From an uncultured Oscillospiraceae bacterium (GTDB lineage: Bacteria > Bacillota > Clostridia > Oscillospirales > Oscillospiraceae), in the NCBI GenBank assembly GCA_905233785.1, contig CAJOCV010000103.1, positions 1-8,214 of the forward strand: a stretch of DNA of 8,214 nt, in the 5' to 3' direction. The notes under the pieces were generated by a model. It did not search any database. It was not told where the DNA came from and saw only the letters and a list, made by a program, of their open reading frames with translations. The first letter of the stretch is position 1, and each line of letters begins with the position of its first letter. The translations under genes were made by a program, and so were the position numbers. This document shows, in pieces, positions 1-6,629 of this stretch.

Positions 1-94
1 TCTTGCAATACACAAAGTATTCCTGCGAAAAAGTGCCATCATCAGAACTCGGTTTTTCTCGGAATCTGCTCTTGCCGCATTATGCGGTATTGCC
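1..94 (-). repeat. Left copy of a structured inverted repeat (may extend past the window edge)
   Basis: The reverse complement of this stretch aligns without gaps to 170-263 (paired positions sum to 264). The outer 65 bases match at 50 of 65 positions, including a 12-base run (ATTCCGAGAAAA) and a 10-base run (GTTCTGATGA). The inner 29 bases match at 17 of 29. The copy can form two local hairpins. One is at 73-89, with stem CCGCA/TGCGG. The other is a longer stem-loop at 19-65, with ATTCC/GGAAT outside and AAAAA/TTTTT inside. Both have counterparts in the other copy. The alignment still matches at base 1, so the left end of the repeat may lie outside the window. No transposase or target duplication is visible. 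The strand is given relative to the right copy. Confidence 0.75.
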
Positions 95-132
95 TTAATG
101 GTAATTTGTGTCTGTTTCCAGTAAAAGATGAC

Positions 133-137
133 AGGAG
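133..137 (+). promoter_or_regulatory. Ribosome binding site for the solute-binding protein
   Basis: AGGAG lies nine bases before the ATG at 147, a near-ideal Shine-Dalgarno. It is the reason for choosing this start over the in-frame ATG at 222, which has only a weak purine stretch upstream. It sits in the loop between the two inverted repeat copies, so pairing of the arms in the transcript could affect access to it. No convincing promoter is visible in 1-132; transcription probably begins upstream of the window. Confidence 0.6.
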
Positions 138-146
138 TGTACCGTA

Positions 147-1964
147 ATGAACAGCTCATACCGCCCTTGGGAAACGCCGGTGAAGTCGGCGAGAGTGCAT
201 TCCGAGAAAAGCTGTGTTCTGATGAAGAACATATTTTGCGGGAATCCTTTGCGTATTTTAAGAAAAAGCGACGAAATCCAGCGCGTAATTTCCCCAAAAG
301 CCGTCGAAGGCGATTCCTTCAGCGCTTCTCTAAAAAGAGCGCTGAGTATCCTCCTTGCGCTGACTCTGCTTTCTCTGTGCTCCTGCGCATCGGCGGTCGG
401 AAACAAAACGGCGTCTCCCGTCTCGTCGGACGCGGCGCTTTCCCGCTATCTCAACGCCATTGAGGACGAGCCGGACACCGTGGATTTTCAGTGCACGACC
501 ATTCACTACACCGTCGCCCAAAACGTGTTCAACCGCCTCGTGGGAATGGAGCTCAGCCGCGGCGGAGAGGCCGCGATCCATCCGGAGCTTGCCGAGAGCT
601 GGGAAATATCCCCGGATCGACGCGCCTACACCTTCCATCTTCGCCAAGGCGTCCGTTTCAGCAACGGCGAGGCGCTCACCGCCTCGGATGTGCTGTATAC
701 CTTTACGCGCCTTCTGACCCATCCCAATTCCTGCAACCGGGATATCGTGGACGAAATTGAGGGAAGTCAGCTCCTGGAAGAGGGTGAGACCGATCGGCTC
801 GCGGGCTTTGTGATCCTGAGCGACCTGGATTTTGTCATCACGCTGACGCAGCCCTTCGAGGCTTTTCTTGCCTGTCTGTCCATGCCGGGCGCTTCGATTC
901 TGGACGAGCAGACAACGGAGCTTGCCGGAGATCGCTTCGGGCGCGAGGCAGCCTGGACCGTTGGCACCGGCTCCTTCGTGCTGCAAAGCTGGGAACCGGG
1001 CAAGGGCATGATCCTCACCGCAAACGCAGACTGCTGGTCGGGCGCGCCGCAATGCGAGGGCTTAAATCTGCTCTTCAAGACGGACGCAGAGGAAATCCGC
1101 ATGCTCTTTGAGCAGGGTGGGCTTGACCTCCTGAATCTGGACGATGTGGGAAAAAACGCCGAGTTTTTCCTGCACGGGGATATTTATCAGGATCGTCTCT
1201 ACCCCGTACACCGCATCGGCACGACCTATATCGCGCTCAACGAATCGATTCCCCCGCTCAACAATGTCAAGGTTCGCAAGGCGCTGCAGCTCTCGCTCGA
1301 TCGCGGTATGCTGCTGGACGCGGCCTACACCGGGCGCGGCTGGATCGAAAACGGGATCCTCCCGCATGACCTCTACGGTTACAATCCCGCGCTGCCGGAA
1401 ATCCCCTTTGATCCGGATCAGGCGCGCACGCTTCTTGCCGACGCGGGCTACCCAGACGGCTTTACGCTCACACTTACCGCGAGCTCGGCCTCCACGCTCA
1501 GCGAAATGGCCTTGGTGCGTCTCGCCGCCTTCATGTGGGAAAAGATCGGGGTGCATACCGTGATCGAGACGGTTCTTGACAGCGACTTCATGCGCCTGAG
1601 AAAGATCGGCGCGCTGGCCTGCTACTCCGCCACCTGGATGGCGGATTTCAACGACCCGGACAATTTCTTTTACACCTTCTTCGGCAACAGTGACAACACC
1701 CACTTCCGCAGCCTCTGTTACCCCCGTCAGGAGATCATGGAGCGTGTGCGCGACGCCCGCGCCATCGCCGACCCGGAGGCGCGCATCGCGGAATACCGGG
1801 AGCTCGAGCGCATCATTGTTCAGGACGATGCCGCGTGGATTCCGCTGTTCTCGCGTATCTATACCTATGTTGTCTCCGAACGGCTGGAGGGCTTTCAAAG
1901 CTATTGGAACGGCTCTGTAAAAAACATGTATGCTATGATGTCTGTCCATGAGGATGAGCGTTGA
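147..1964 (+). CDS. Extracytoplasmic family-5 (peptide-type) ABC solute-binding lipoprotein
   Basis: This 605-residue protein is predicted to bind a peptide-like or similar solute outside the membrane. The SBP_bac_5 fold is recognisable from about residue 125 to 570. Family hallmarks are a LAESWEIS element followed by GVRFSNGEALTASDVLYTF (about 148-187) and the late WMADFNDPDNFF element (497-508). A hydrophobic segment at about 65-79 ends in the lipobox L77-C-S-C80, so C80 is the likely lipidated residue. The leader before it is oddly long, about 60 residues, and largely encoded by a repeat. The start at 147 is chosen for its AGGAG site. The in-frame ATG at 222 and TTG at 249 are alternatives, and no ATG, GTG or TTG lies between 249 and the signal segment. 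No permease or ATPase gene follows; instead the stop shares one base with the start of a c-di-GMP phosphodiesterase gene. A sensory rather than transport role is therefore plausible. The ligand is unknown. Confidence 0.88.
   Translation: MNSSYRPWETPVKSARVHSEKSCVLMKNIFCGNPLRILRKSDEIQRVISPKAVEGDSFSASLKRALSILLALTLLSLCSCASAVGNKTASPVSSDAALSRYLNAIEDEPDTVDFQCTTIHYTVAQNVFNRLVGMELSRGGEAAIHPELAESWEISPDRRAYTFHLRQGVRFSNGEALTASDVLYTFTRLLTHPNSCNRDIVDEIEGSQLLEEGETDRLAGFVILSDLDFVITLTQPFEAFLACLSMPGASILDEQTTELAGDRFGREAAWTVGTGSFVLQSWEPGKGMILTANADCWSGAPQCEGLNLLFKTDAEEIRMLFEQGGLDLLNLDDVGKNAEFFLHGDIYQDRLYPVHRIGTTYIALNESIPPLNNVKVRKALQLSLDRGMLLDAAYTGRGWIENGILPHDLYGYNPALPEIPFDPDQARTLLADAGYPDGFTLTLTASSASTLSEMALVRLAAFMWEKIGVHTVIETVLDSDFMRLRKIGALACYSATWMADFNDPDNFFYTFFGNSDNTHFRSLCYPRQEIMERVRDARAIADPEARIAEYRELERIIVQDDAAWIPLFSRIYTYVVSERLEGFQSYWNGSVKNMYAMMSVHEDER
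170..263 (+). repeat. Right copy of the structured inverted repeat, inside the 5' end of the first gene
   Basis: This is the oppositely oriented partner of 1-94. It contains a hairpin at 175-191 (CGCCG/CGGCG), exactly opposite the 73-89 hairpin of the left copy. It also contains an extended stem-loop at 199-245, with ATTCC/GGAAT (199-203/241-245), AAAA/TTTT (207-210/234-237) and GTTCT/AGAAC (216-220/226-230). The outermost pair of the small hairpin is T-A in one copy and C-G in the other, which is a compensatory change. The copy overlaps codons 9-39 of the binding-protein reading frame and so encodes most of that protein's unusual leader. The inter-arm region (95-169) holds the ribosome site and ATG at 147. 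Confidence 0.75.
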
Positions 1965-4927
1965 TGAATAGAAACTCCCTACGATTTAAAATCACAGCAA
2001 TCAGCGTTGCCGCGGTGTTCATCGCTATTTTTTCCATCTTTATCGCCAGCTTCCCCATGATCCAAGCGGAAACAGATCGCAGATCGGTGGAAGTCATGCG
2101 TCTGATCGGCGAGAGCACACGCAGTACGCTCGACGAATATTTTGAGAGCATCGAGCAGTCGGTCAGCCTTGGCGCGAACATGGCAGTCGATTCGCTCGAC
2201 AGCGTCGTGCTTGTGGAGTGCGGCGCGGCAGGTTCCCACGCCGCGCCGGGCGAGCGGACGCCCGCCCAGCAGGCGCGGCTCGACGCTTACATCAGCGCAC
2301 ATTGCGAGCATGTTCTCAAAACCATCGAAAGCGCCGCGACCCATACCAATGGGATCATTACCTATTACTACTGCATCAATCCCGAGATCAGCGCGAGGGA
2401 GCATGGCTTCTACTACTCCCGTGTAGGCAAGGCGGGCTTTGTAGCGCAGACGCCGCTGGATGCGCGCTCGCTCGAGCCGGACGATATTGAGCACACCACC
2501 TGGTACTATACGCCGATCCAGCGCGGGCGCCCCTCCTGGGTCGGCCCCTACACGGCTCACTTTCTCGATGAAATGTGGGTCTGCTCCTACCTGATCCCGA
2601 TTTACAGCACCGGCGCGTTGATCGGTGTTCTCGGCATGGACATCCCGCTGGAGACTTTCGTCGAGCTGGTCAGCACGGTTCGGGTCTACGACACAGGCTA
2701 TGCCAGTCTCAGCGACCAGGACGGGCACATCCTCTACCACCCGCTCATGGATCAGGGCGACATTCCGGCGCTGAGCGCTCTTTCCGTCTCCCGTGAGCTG
2801 CTGCATCAGGAAAACAGCGGCGAATCGCTGATTCGCTATCAGACCGGAGGGGAGCCGCGGCAAATGTCCTTTTCCACCCTGCGAAACGACATGAAGCTCG
2901 TCATCTCCGCCCCCGTAAAGGAAATCAACGCCTCCTGGATCCACCAGGCTCGCGTCATTGGTATCATCACTGTGTCGATCATTGTCATTTTTGCCTTTCT
3001 CATCATGCTGCTCATGCATGTGATCACCCAACCGCTGCTGCGGCTGACCGCCGCGGCACAGCGCCTGGCCGACGCGGATTACGACGTGGCGCTCAGTTAC
3101 CGCAGCAAGGACGAGATCGGACAGCTCACGAGCGCCTTTATCGCCATGCGGGATCAGCTCAGAAACTATATCGACGATCTCAATCACCGCATTCATACCG
3201 ATATGTTGACAGAGCTTCCCAATATGCGCCGTTTCTTCACTCTCGCCGAGGCCGAGCGGCAGCGCCTGCACGAGCAGGGGCAGGGCTCCGCGCTTTTGTA
3301 TTTTGATCTGATCGGCATGAAGTACTATAATCATCAGAACGGCTTCGAGGCGGGCGACAAGCTGCTGCGTCAGATCGGGCAGATCCTCATGCGCGCCTAC
3401 GGGTCGGCGCGTACCTGCCGCTACAGTGAGGATCACTTCGCCGCCGTGTGCGGCGAGGAGGGGCTGGAGGAAAAGCTCAGTACCGTGATCCGGGAATGTG
3501 AGCGCGCAAACGGCGGAAACTCCCTTCCCGTACGAGCCGGCATCTACCGTGACAGAATTGAGGCGGTTAGCGTCAGCGTGGCCTGTGACCGGGCGAAGTA
3601 TGCCTGTGACAAGCACCGCGGTTCTCTGGAGACGGACTATTATAACTTCGACGCGGATATGCTTCGGGAGATCGAGAGCAGCCGCTACATTGTCCGCCAC
3701 CTGGATCAGGCTCTCGCCGAGCACTGGATTCAGGTATACTACCAGCCCATCATCCGCACCGTAAACGGTCGCATCTGCGATGAGGAGGCGCTTTCCCGCT
3801 GGATCGACCCGGAGCGCGGCTTCCTCTCCCCCGCCTTCTTCATTCCGGTGCTGGAAAACTCGCGTCTCATTTACAAGCTGGATCTCTATGTGCTGGACGA
3901 AATCCTCATGAAGATGAAGGTACAAAAGCAGGCGGGACTTCACGTCGTTCCCCACTCGCTGAACCTCTCCCGCGTGGACTTTGACGTCTGTGACATGGTG
4001 GAGGAAATTCGCCGCCGCGTGGACGACGCCGGAATCGCCCGCGATCGCCTTACCATCGAAATCACCGAGAGTGTTATCGGCAGCGACTTTGATTTTATCC
4101 GGGAACAGATTGCACGCTTTCAGCGTCTCGGCTTTCAGGTCTGGATGGATGATTTCGGCAGCGGCTACTCCTCGCTGGACGTGCTGCAGGACATTCATTT
4201 TGATCTTATCAAGTTTGATATGCGCTTTATGAAGCGCTTCGGAGAGAATCCGGAGAGCAAGGTCATCCTGACCGATCTCGTGCGCATGGCCATCGACCTC
4301 GGCATAGACACGGTTTGCGAGGGCGTTGAGACGGCGGAGGCGGTTTCCTTCCTGCGGGAAATCGGCTGCAGCAAGCTGCAGGGCTTCTACTACAGCAAGC
4401 CCGTCCCCTTTGACGAGATCGTTGAGCGCAGCAGCAAGGGTACCCTGATTTCTCTGGAAAACCCGTTGGAATCCGACTATTATGCCGCCATCGGCCGCGT
4501 GAATCTCTATGATCTGACTGTCATTGCCGACAGGGAGCGGGAGCATTTTGACCTGCTGCCCGCCTGCATCATGGAGCTGCAGGGGGATCAGGTCTACTAT
4601 ATGCGCACGAACCGCGCCTATCGGGATTTCATGCTGCGCTACTTCGGCTTTGATCTGCGGCAGCAACCGGAGGGCTACGCCGCTCATCCCAACGGGCCGG
4701 GATCCGCCTTTATGGACCGTGTGAGGGACTGCTGCGACGCCTGGAGCCGCGGGCTCTACGATGGGGAGCTGGCCGAGGGCGCCTCCGTCCACGCCGTTAT
4801 CAACCCCCTGGAAAAGAACCCTGTCACCGGCGCGCAGGCTGTCGCCATTGCGGTGGTCTCTGTCACCGCGCCCAAGCCCGCAAGCGCCCCCTGCCGCGAA
4901 GGGAAAAGGAGCCTTCTCGATGCATAA
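1964..4927 (+). CDS. CACHE-HAMP-degenerate GGDEF-EAL membrane protein, predicted c-di-GMP phosphodiesterase
   Basis: This 987-residue inner-membrane sensor should hydrolyse c-di-GMP. The order is: TM1 (about 10-33); a double-CACHE ectodomain (about 34-330) with the typical tract W180...W192VGPY and IGVLGMDIP near 220-228; TM2 (331-353); HAMP (354-405, DEIGQL at 384-389); GGDEF-like domain (about 410-560); EAL domain (about 575-825); and a tail of about 160 residues with PAS-like composition. The GGDEF motif is replaced by SEDHF (488-492), so cyclase activity is not expected. The EAL site looks complete: E608-A-L with R612-W613, N667, E702, D729-D730 in DDFGSGYSSL, K750, E786 in EGVET, and Q806. 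The ATG at 1964 shares its A with the upstream TGA and has GAGG/AGGA (1950-1954) in front. The gene overlaps the next by 8 bases, so all three are probably one translationally coupled operon. The RxWY amino-acid signature of some dCACHE domains reads TTWY here, so canonical amino-acid binding is doubtful. Confidence 0.92.
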   Translation: MNRNSLRFKITAISVAAVFIAIFSIFIASFPMIQAETDRRSVEVMRLIGESTRSTLDEYFESIEQSVSLGANMAVDSLDSVVLVECGAAGSHAAPGERTPAQQARLDAYISAHCEHVLKTIESAATHTNGIITYYYCINPEISAREHGFYYSRVGKAGFVAQTPLDARSLEPDDIEHTTWYYTPIQRGRPSWVGPYTAHFLDEMWVCSYLIPIYSTGALIGVLGMDIPLETFVELVSTVRVYDTGYASLSDQDGHILYHPLMDQGDIPALSALSVSRELLHQENSGESLIRYQTGGEPRQMSFSTLRNDMKLVISAPVKEINASWIHQARVIGIITVSIIVIFAFLIMLLMHVITQPLLRLTAAAQRLADADYDVALSYRSKDEIGQLTSAFIAMRDQLRNYIDDLNHRIHTDMLTELPNMRRFFTLAEAERQRLHEQGQGSALLYFDLIGMKYYNHQNGFEAGDKLLRQIGQILMRAYGSARTCRYSEDHFAAVCGEEGLEEKLSTVIRECERANGGNSLPVRAGIYRDRIEAVSVSVACDRAKYACDKHRGSLETDYYNFDADMLREIESSRYIVRHLDQALAEHWIQVYYQPIIRTVNGRICDEEALSRWIDPERGFLSPAFFIPVLENSRLIYKLDLYVLDEILMKMKVQKQAGLHVVPHSLNLSRVDFDVCDMVEEIRRRVDDAGIARDRLTIEITESVIGSDFDFIREQIARFQRLGFQVWMDDFGSGYSSLDVLQDIHFDLIKFDMRFMKRFGENPESKVILTDLVRMAIDLGIDTVCEGVETAEAVSFLREIGCSKLQGFYYSKPVPFDEIVERSSKGTLISLENPLESDYYAAIGRVNLYDLTVIADREREHFDLLPACIMELQGDQVYYMRTNRAYRDFMLRYFGFDLRQQPEGYAAHPNGPGSAFMDRVRDCCDAWSRGLYDGELAEGASVHAVINPLEKNPVTGAQAVAIAVVSVTAPKPASAPCREGKRSLLDA
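4906..4911 (+). promoter_or_regulatory. Ribosome binding site that fixes the start of the diguanylate cyclase
   Basis: AAGGAG ends eight bases before the ATG at 4920. The reading frame stays open far upstream, to 4761, but that part is a frame shadow of the EAL protein's C-terminus. This site and the immediately following lysine-rich n-region and membrane segment place the true start at 4920, inside the end of the upstream gene. Confidence 0.85.
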
Positions 4928-6500
4928 CAAAAAACACAGTCTGCTCGTAAAGTTCGGTATCGTTTTTTTGCTTTTTGTCATCCTCACGCTGTCTATCACC
5001 GGATTTACGACTTATGTTAACCAAACCCGCATCTACCAGGCGCAGCAGGAGAAGATGCTGCACAGTCTCTCGGACTATCTCTCCCTGCGCCTGCAGACGG
5101 AGGACTACGATTTCGCGCAGTTCCAGCGCTACTTTCTCGCCCACGCCGACAAGATGGAGATTCCCATCGACTTCGGGCCGCAGGACGCCCTGGCGGCGCA
5201 AAAGGAATTCGAGCGCCTCTTTGCCAAGGCGTATCCTGGTCAGGTGCTGGGCGAGGATATTTCCTTCTCCGCGCTTTCTCCGGAGCTTCAGATGGCCTAC
5301 GCCATCGCCTGTCATGAGCATTTTCTCCTGCTCTTTGAGCAGGCGAACAAGACCTTTGGCCTGAGCTATACCTACTACTTCGTTCCCACCGGCGAGGACG
5401 AGCTGCTCTGCTACGTGCTTGACGGCGTGAGAGAGCGGAAGGACGGGGGTCTTATCCGCCTCGGCGATAGATACCCAGAGCCCCGGGCGGCGCACGAGAA
5501 GCTGTGGGAAGCCTGGGAAACCGGAGCCGCGCCCAGCGGCTACGACATCTATGACAATGAGTACGGCAGAACTTATGCCTGGTACACGCCGCTCTTCCTC
5601 GGCGGGGAGAAGCTGGGGCTGATTGGCACGGAGCTGGAGATCGAAAACTATAACCACGCCATTGCCATGAACACGCTGCGGCAGGTCGCCTCGATTTCGT
5701 TGATCCTGGTGCTTGCCTCTGCGCTCCTGCTCTTTTACATCGACCGCAAGTATATCTTCAAAATTCGCCACCTGTCGCAGGCGGTAGGAAGCTACGCGCA
5801 GGATAAGCGCGCCGAGATTGCCGATCAGATTAAGCAGGCAGGCCGTGACGAGCTCTGCGTCCTTTCCAACCAAACCGCCGACATGATCCTGGAGCTGGAC
5901 GATTACATGAACAGCCTCGTCAAAACCACCGACGAGCTGACCCATACCCGCGAGCAGGTCTCCATCGAATCCTCTCTTGCGCGCATGGACGCGCTGACGG
6001 GTGTGCGCAACCGCAACGCCTATGAGGAGGAGATCCGCCGTCTGAAGATGGAGATGCAGAAGGGAGAGGCAAAATTCGGCTTTGCCGTGGTGGATGTGAA
6101 CTTTCTCAAGCACATCAACGACACCTATGGCCATGACATGGGCAACATCACCATCTGCAAGTGCTGTGAGCTGGTGTGCAGTACCTTCACCCACTCGCCG
6201 GTCTTCCGCATCGGCGGGGACGAGTTCGCCGTCATTCTCGAAAACCAGGACTATGAACATACAGAAGCACTGATCCGGCAGTTTAACAGGGCGCAGGCGA
6301 CCGCAGCGGGCTCCCCCTGGGAGAAGGTCTCCGCCGCCATCGGCTACGCGCTCTACGACCCTCGGAAGGACGACTGTGTGGAGAATGTCTTCGGCCGCGC
6401 CGACAAGGCCATGTATCACAGCTGCGATAAGATTAGGGGATGCGAAAAAGTCCCCTTACGGGAGACAACGGGAATATTGACTTTCTTCACAGCCCCTTAG
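4920..6500 (+). CDS. Membrane-bound diguanylate cyclase (GGDEF) with extracytoplasmic sensor domain
   Basis: This 526-residue protein is predicted to make cyclic dinucleotide, normally c-di-GMP from two GTP. A lysine-rich start leads into TM1 (about 10-30). An extracytoplasmic region of about 220 residues follows, ending with a CACHE-like WYTPLFLGGEKLGLIGTELE tract (221-240). Then come TM2 (256-274), a HAMP-like linker and coiled coil (about 278-352), and the GGDEF domain (355-505). Key residues are DALTGVRNRN (357-366), metal ligand D392, base-binding N400, and the intact GGDEF at 432-436. Position 409, equivalent to PleD Asp344, is Asn. The RxxD inhibitory site is absent, since the equivalent positions are F423 and S426, so feedback inhibition by that route is unlikely. 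The last 18 or so residues are not recognisable as domain. The start overlaps the EAL gene by 8 bases, pairing writer and eraser in one operon. Confidence 0.92.
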   Translation: MHNKKHSLLVKFGIVFLLFVILTLSITGFTTYVNQTRIYQAQQEKMLHSLSDYLSLRLQTEDYDFAQFQRYFLAHADKMEIPIDFGPQDALAAQKEFERLFAKAYPGQVLGEDISFSALSPELQMAYAIACHEHFLLLFEQANKTFGLSYTYYFVPTGEDELLCYVLDGVRERKDGGLIRLGDRYPEPRAAHEKLWEAWETGAAPSGYDIYDNEYGRTYAWYTPLFLGGEKLGLIGTELEIENYNHAIAMNTLRQVASISLILVLASALLLFYIDRKYIFKIRHLSQAVGSYAQDKRAEIADQIKQAGRDELCVLSNQTADMILELDDYMNSLVKTTDELTHTREQVSIESSLARMDALTGVRNRNAYEEEIRRLKMEMQKGEAKFGFAVVDVNFLKHINDTYGHDMGNITICKCCELVCSTFTHSPVFRIGGDEFAVILENQDYEHTEALIRQFNRAQATAAGSPWEKVSAAIGYALYDPRKDDCVENVFGRADKAMYHSCDKIRGCEKVPLRETTGILTFFTAP

Positions 6501-6517
6501 CTGTTTGATCCGTTTTC

Positions 6518-6527
6518 ACAAATTTGT
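6518..6527. promoter_or_regulatory. Perfect 10-bp palindrome upstream of the reductase promoter (possible operator)
   Basis: ACAAATTTGT is a perfect palindrome whose right end lies 23 bases before the -35 box at 6551. The position would suit an activator site, but the motif is short and AT-rich and could occur by chance. No regulator gene is visible in the window. Confidence 0.2.
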
Positions 6528-6550
6528 CCGCCGTTTGCTTCAACTGCTTC

Positions 6551-6579
6551 TTGCATTCTGACGGCAAATCCATTACAAT
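6551..6579 (+). promoter_or_regulatory. Sigma-A type promoter for the reductase gene
   Basis: TTGCAT (6551-6556) and TACAAT (6574-6579) are separated by exactly 17 bases. Each differs from the TTGACA/TATAAT consensus by one or two bases. Transcription would start near 6586, giving a leader of about 45 bases before the ATG at 6630. The site lies in the only clear gene gap of the window and implies that the reductase is expressed independently of the upstream signalling operon. Confidence 0.7.
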
Positions 6580-6618
6580 AAGTTCAAGCGTGTCCCGGTA
6601 ACCATCAATCTTTATCAC

Positions 6619-6624
6619 GGGAGG
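6619..6624 (+). promoter_or_regulatory. Ribosome binding site for the reductase
   Basis: GGGAGG, five bases before the ATG at 6630, is a strong Shine-Dalgarno. It supports this start, which is followed directly by a lysine-rich n-region and a membrane segment. Confidence 0.75.
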
Positions 6625-6629
6625 AAGAC

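Noticed and set aside
73..94. Resemblance of the minus strand to the 16S rRNA phrase AATACCGCATAA
   Set aside because: The flanking sequence does not follow 16S rRNA, so this is a short chance match or an unrelated repeat.
2..124. Frame open from the left edge to TAA at 122, ending in a hydrophobic stretch (ALAALCGIALMVICVCFQ) that could be the C-terminus of an upstream gene
   Set aside because: It lies mostly in the left repeat copy, whose partner is not a gene in the corresponding frame. Another frame is also open here, so openness is weak evidence. Upstream sequence would decide.
1..146. c-di-GMP riboswitch upstream of the signalling operon
   Set aside because: I looked for the conserved GEMM core sequences on the + strand and did not find them; the region is explained better by the inverted repeat.
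1979..6419. Very long open frames on the minus strand opposite the EAL and cyclase genes (1006 and 518 codons)
   Set aside because: They lie exactly antisense to genes with clear domains, lack ribosome sites and encode no recognisable motif. They arise from GC-rich codon use on the + strand.
6435..6456. AGGGGA/TCCCCT inverted repeat near the end of the cyclase gene; its loop also shares an 11-base match (TGCGAAAAAGT) with the left repeat copy
   Set aside because: There is no T-tract after it, it lies within coding sequence, and the shared match does not extend, so a third repeat copy is not supported.
6489..6516. Possible terminator after the cyclase: ACAGC/GCTGT stem with T-rich sequence behind it
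   Set aside because: The stem is only five pairs with a six-base loop, it overlaps the stop codon, and the T-tract is interrupted. It is too weak to call.
6593..6622. TCCCG/CGGGA pairing that could cover the reductase ribosome site
   Set aside because: It is only five pairs with a 20-base loop and no conserved aptamer-like sequence, so there is no basis to call a riboswitch or thermosensor.
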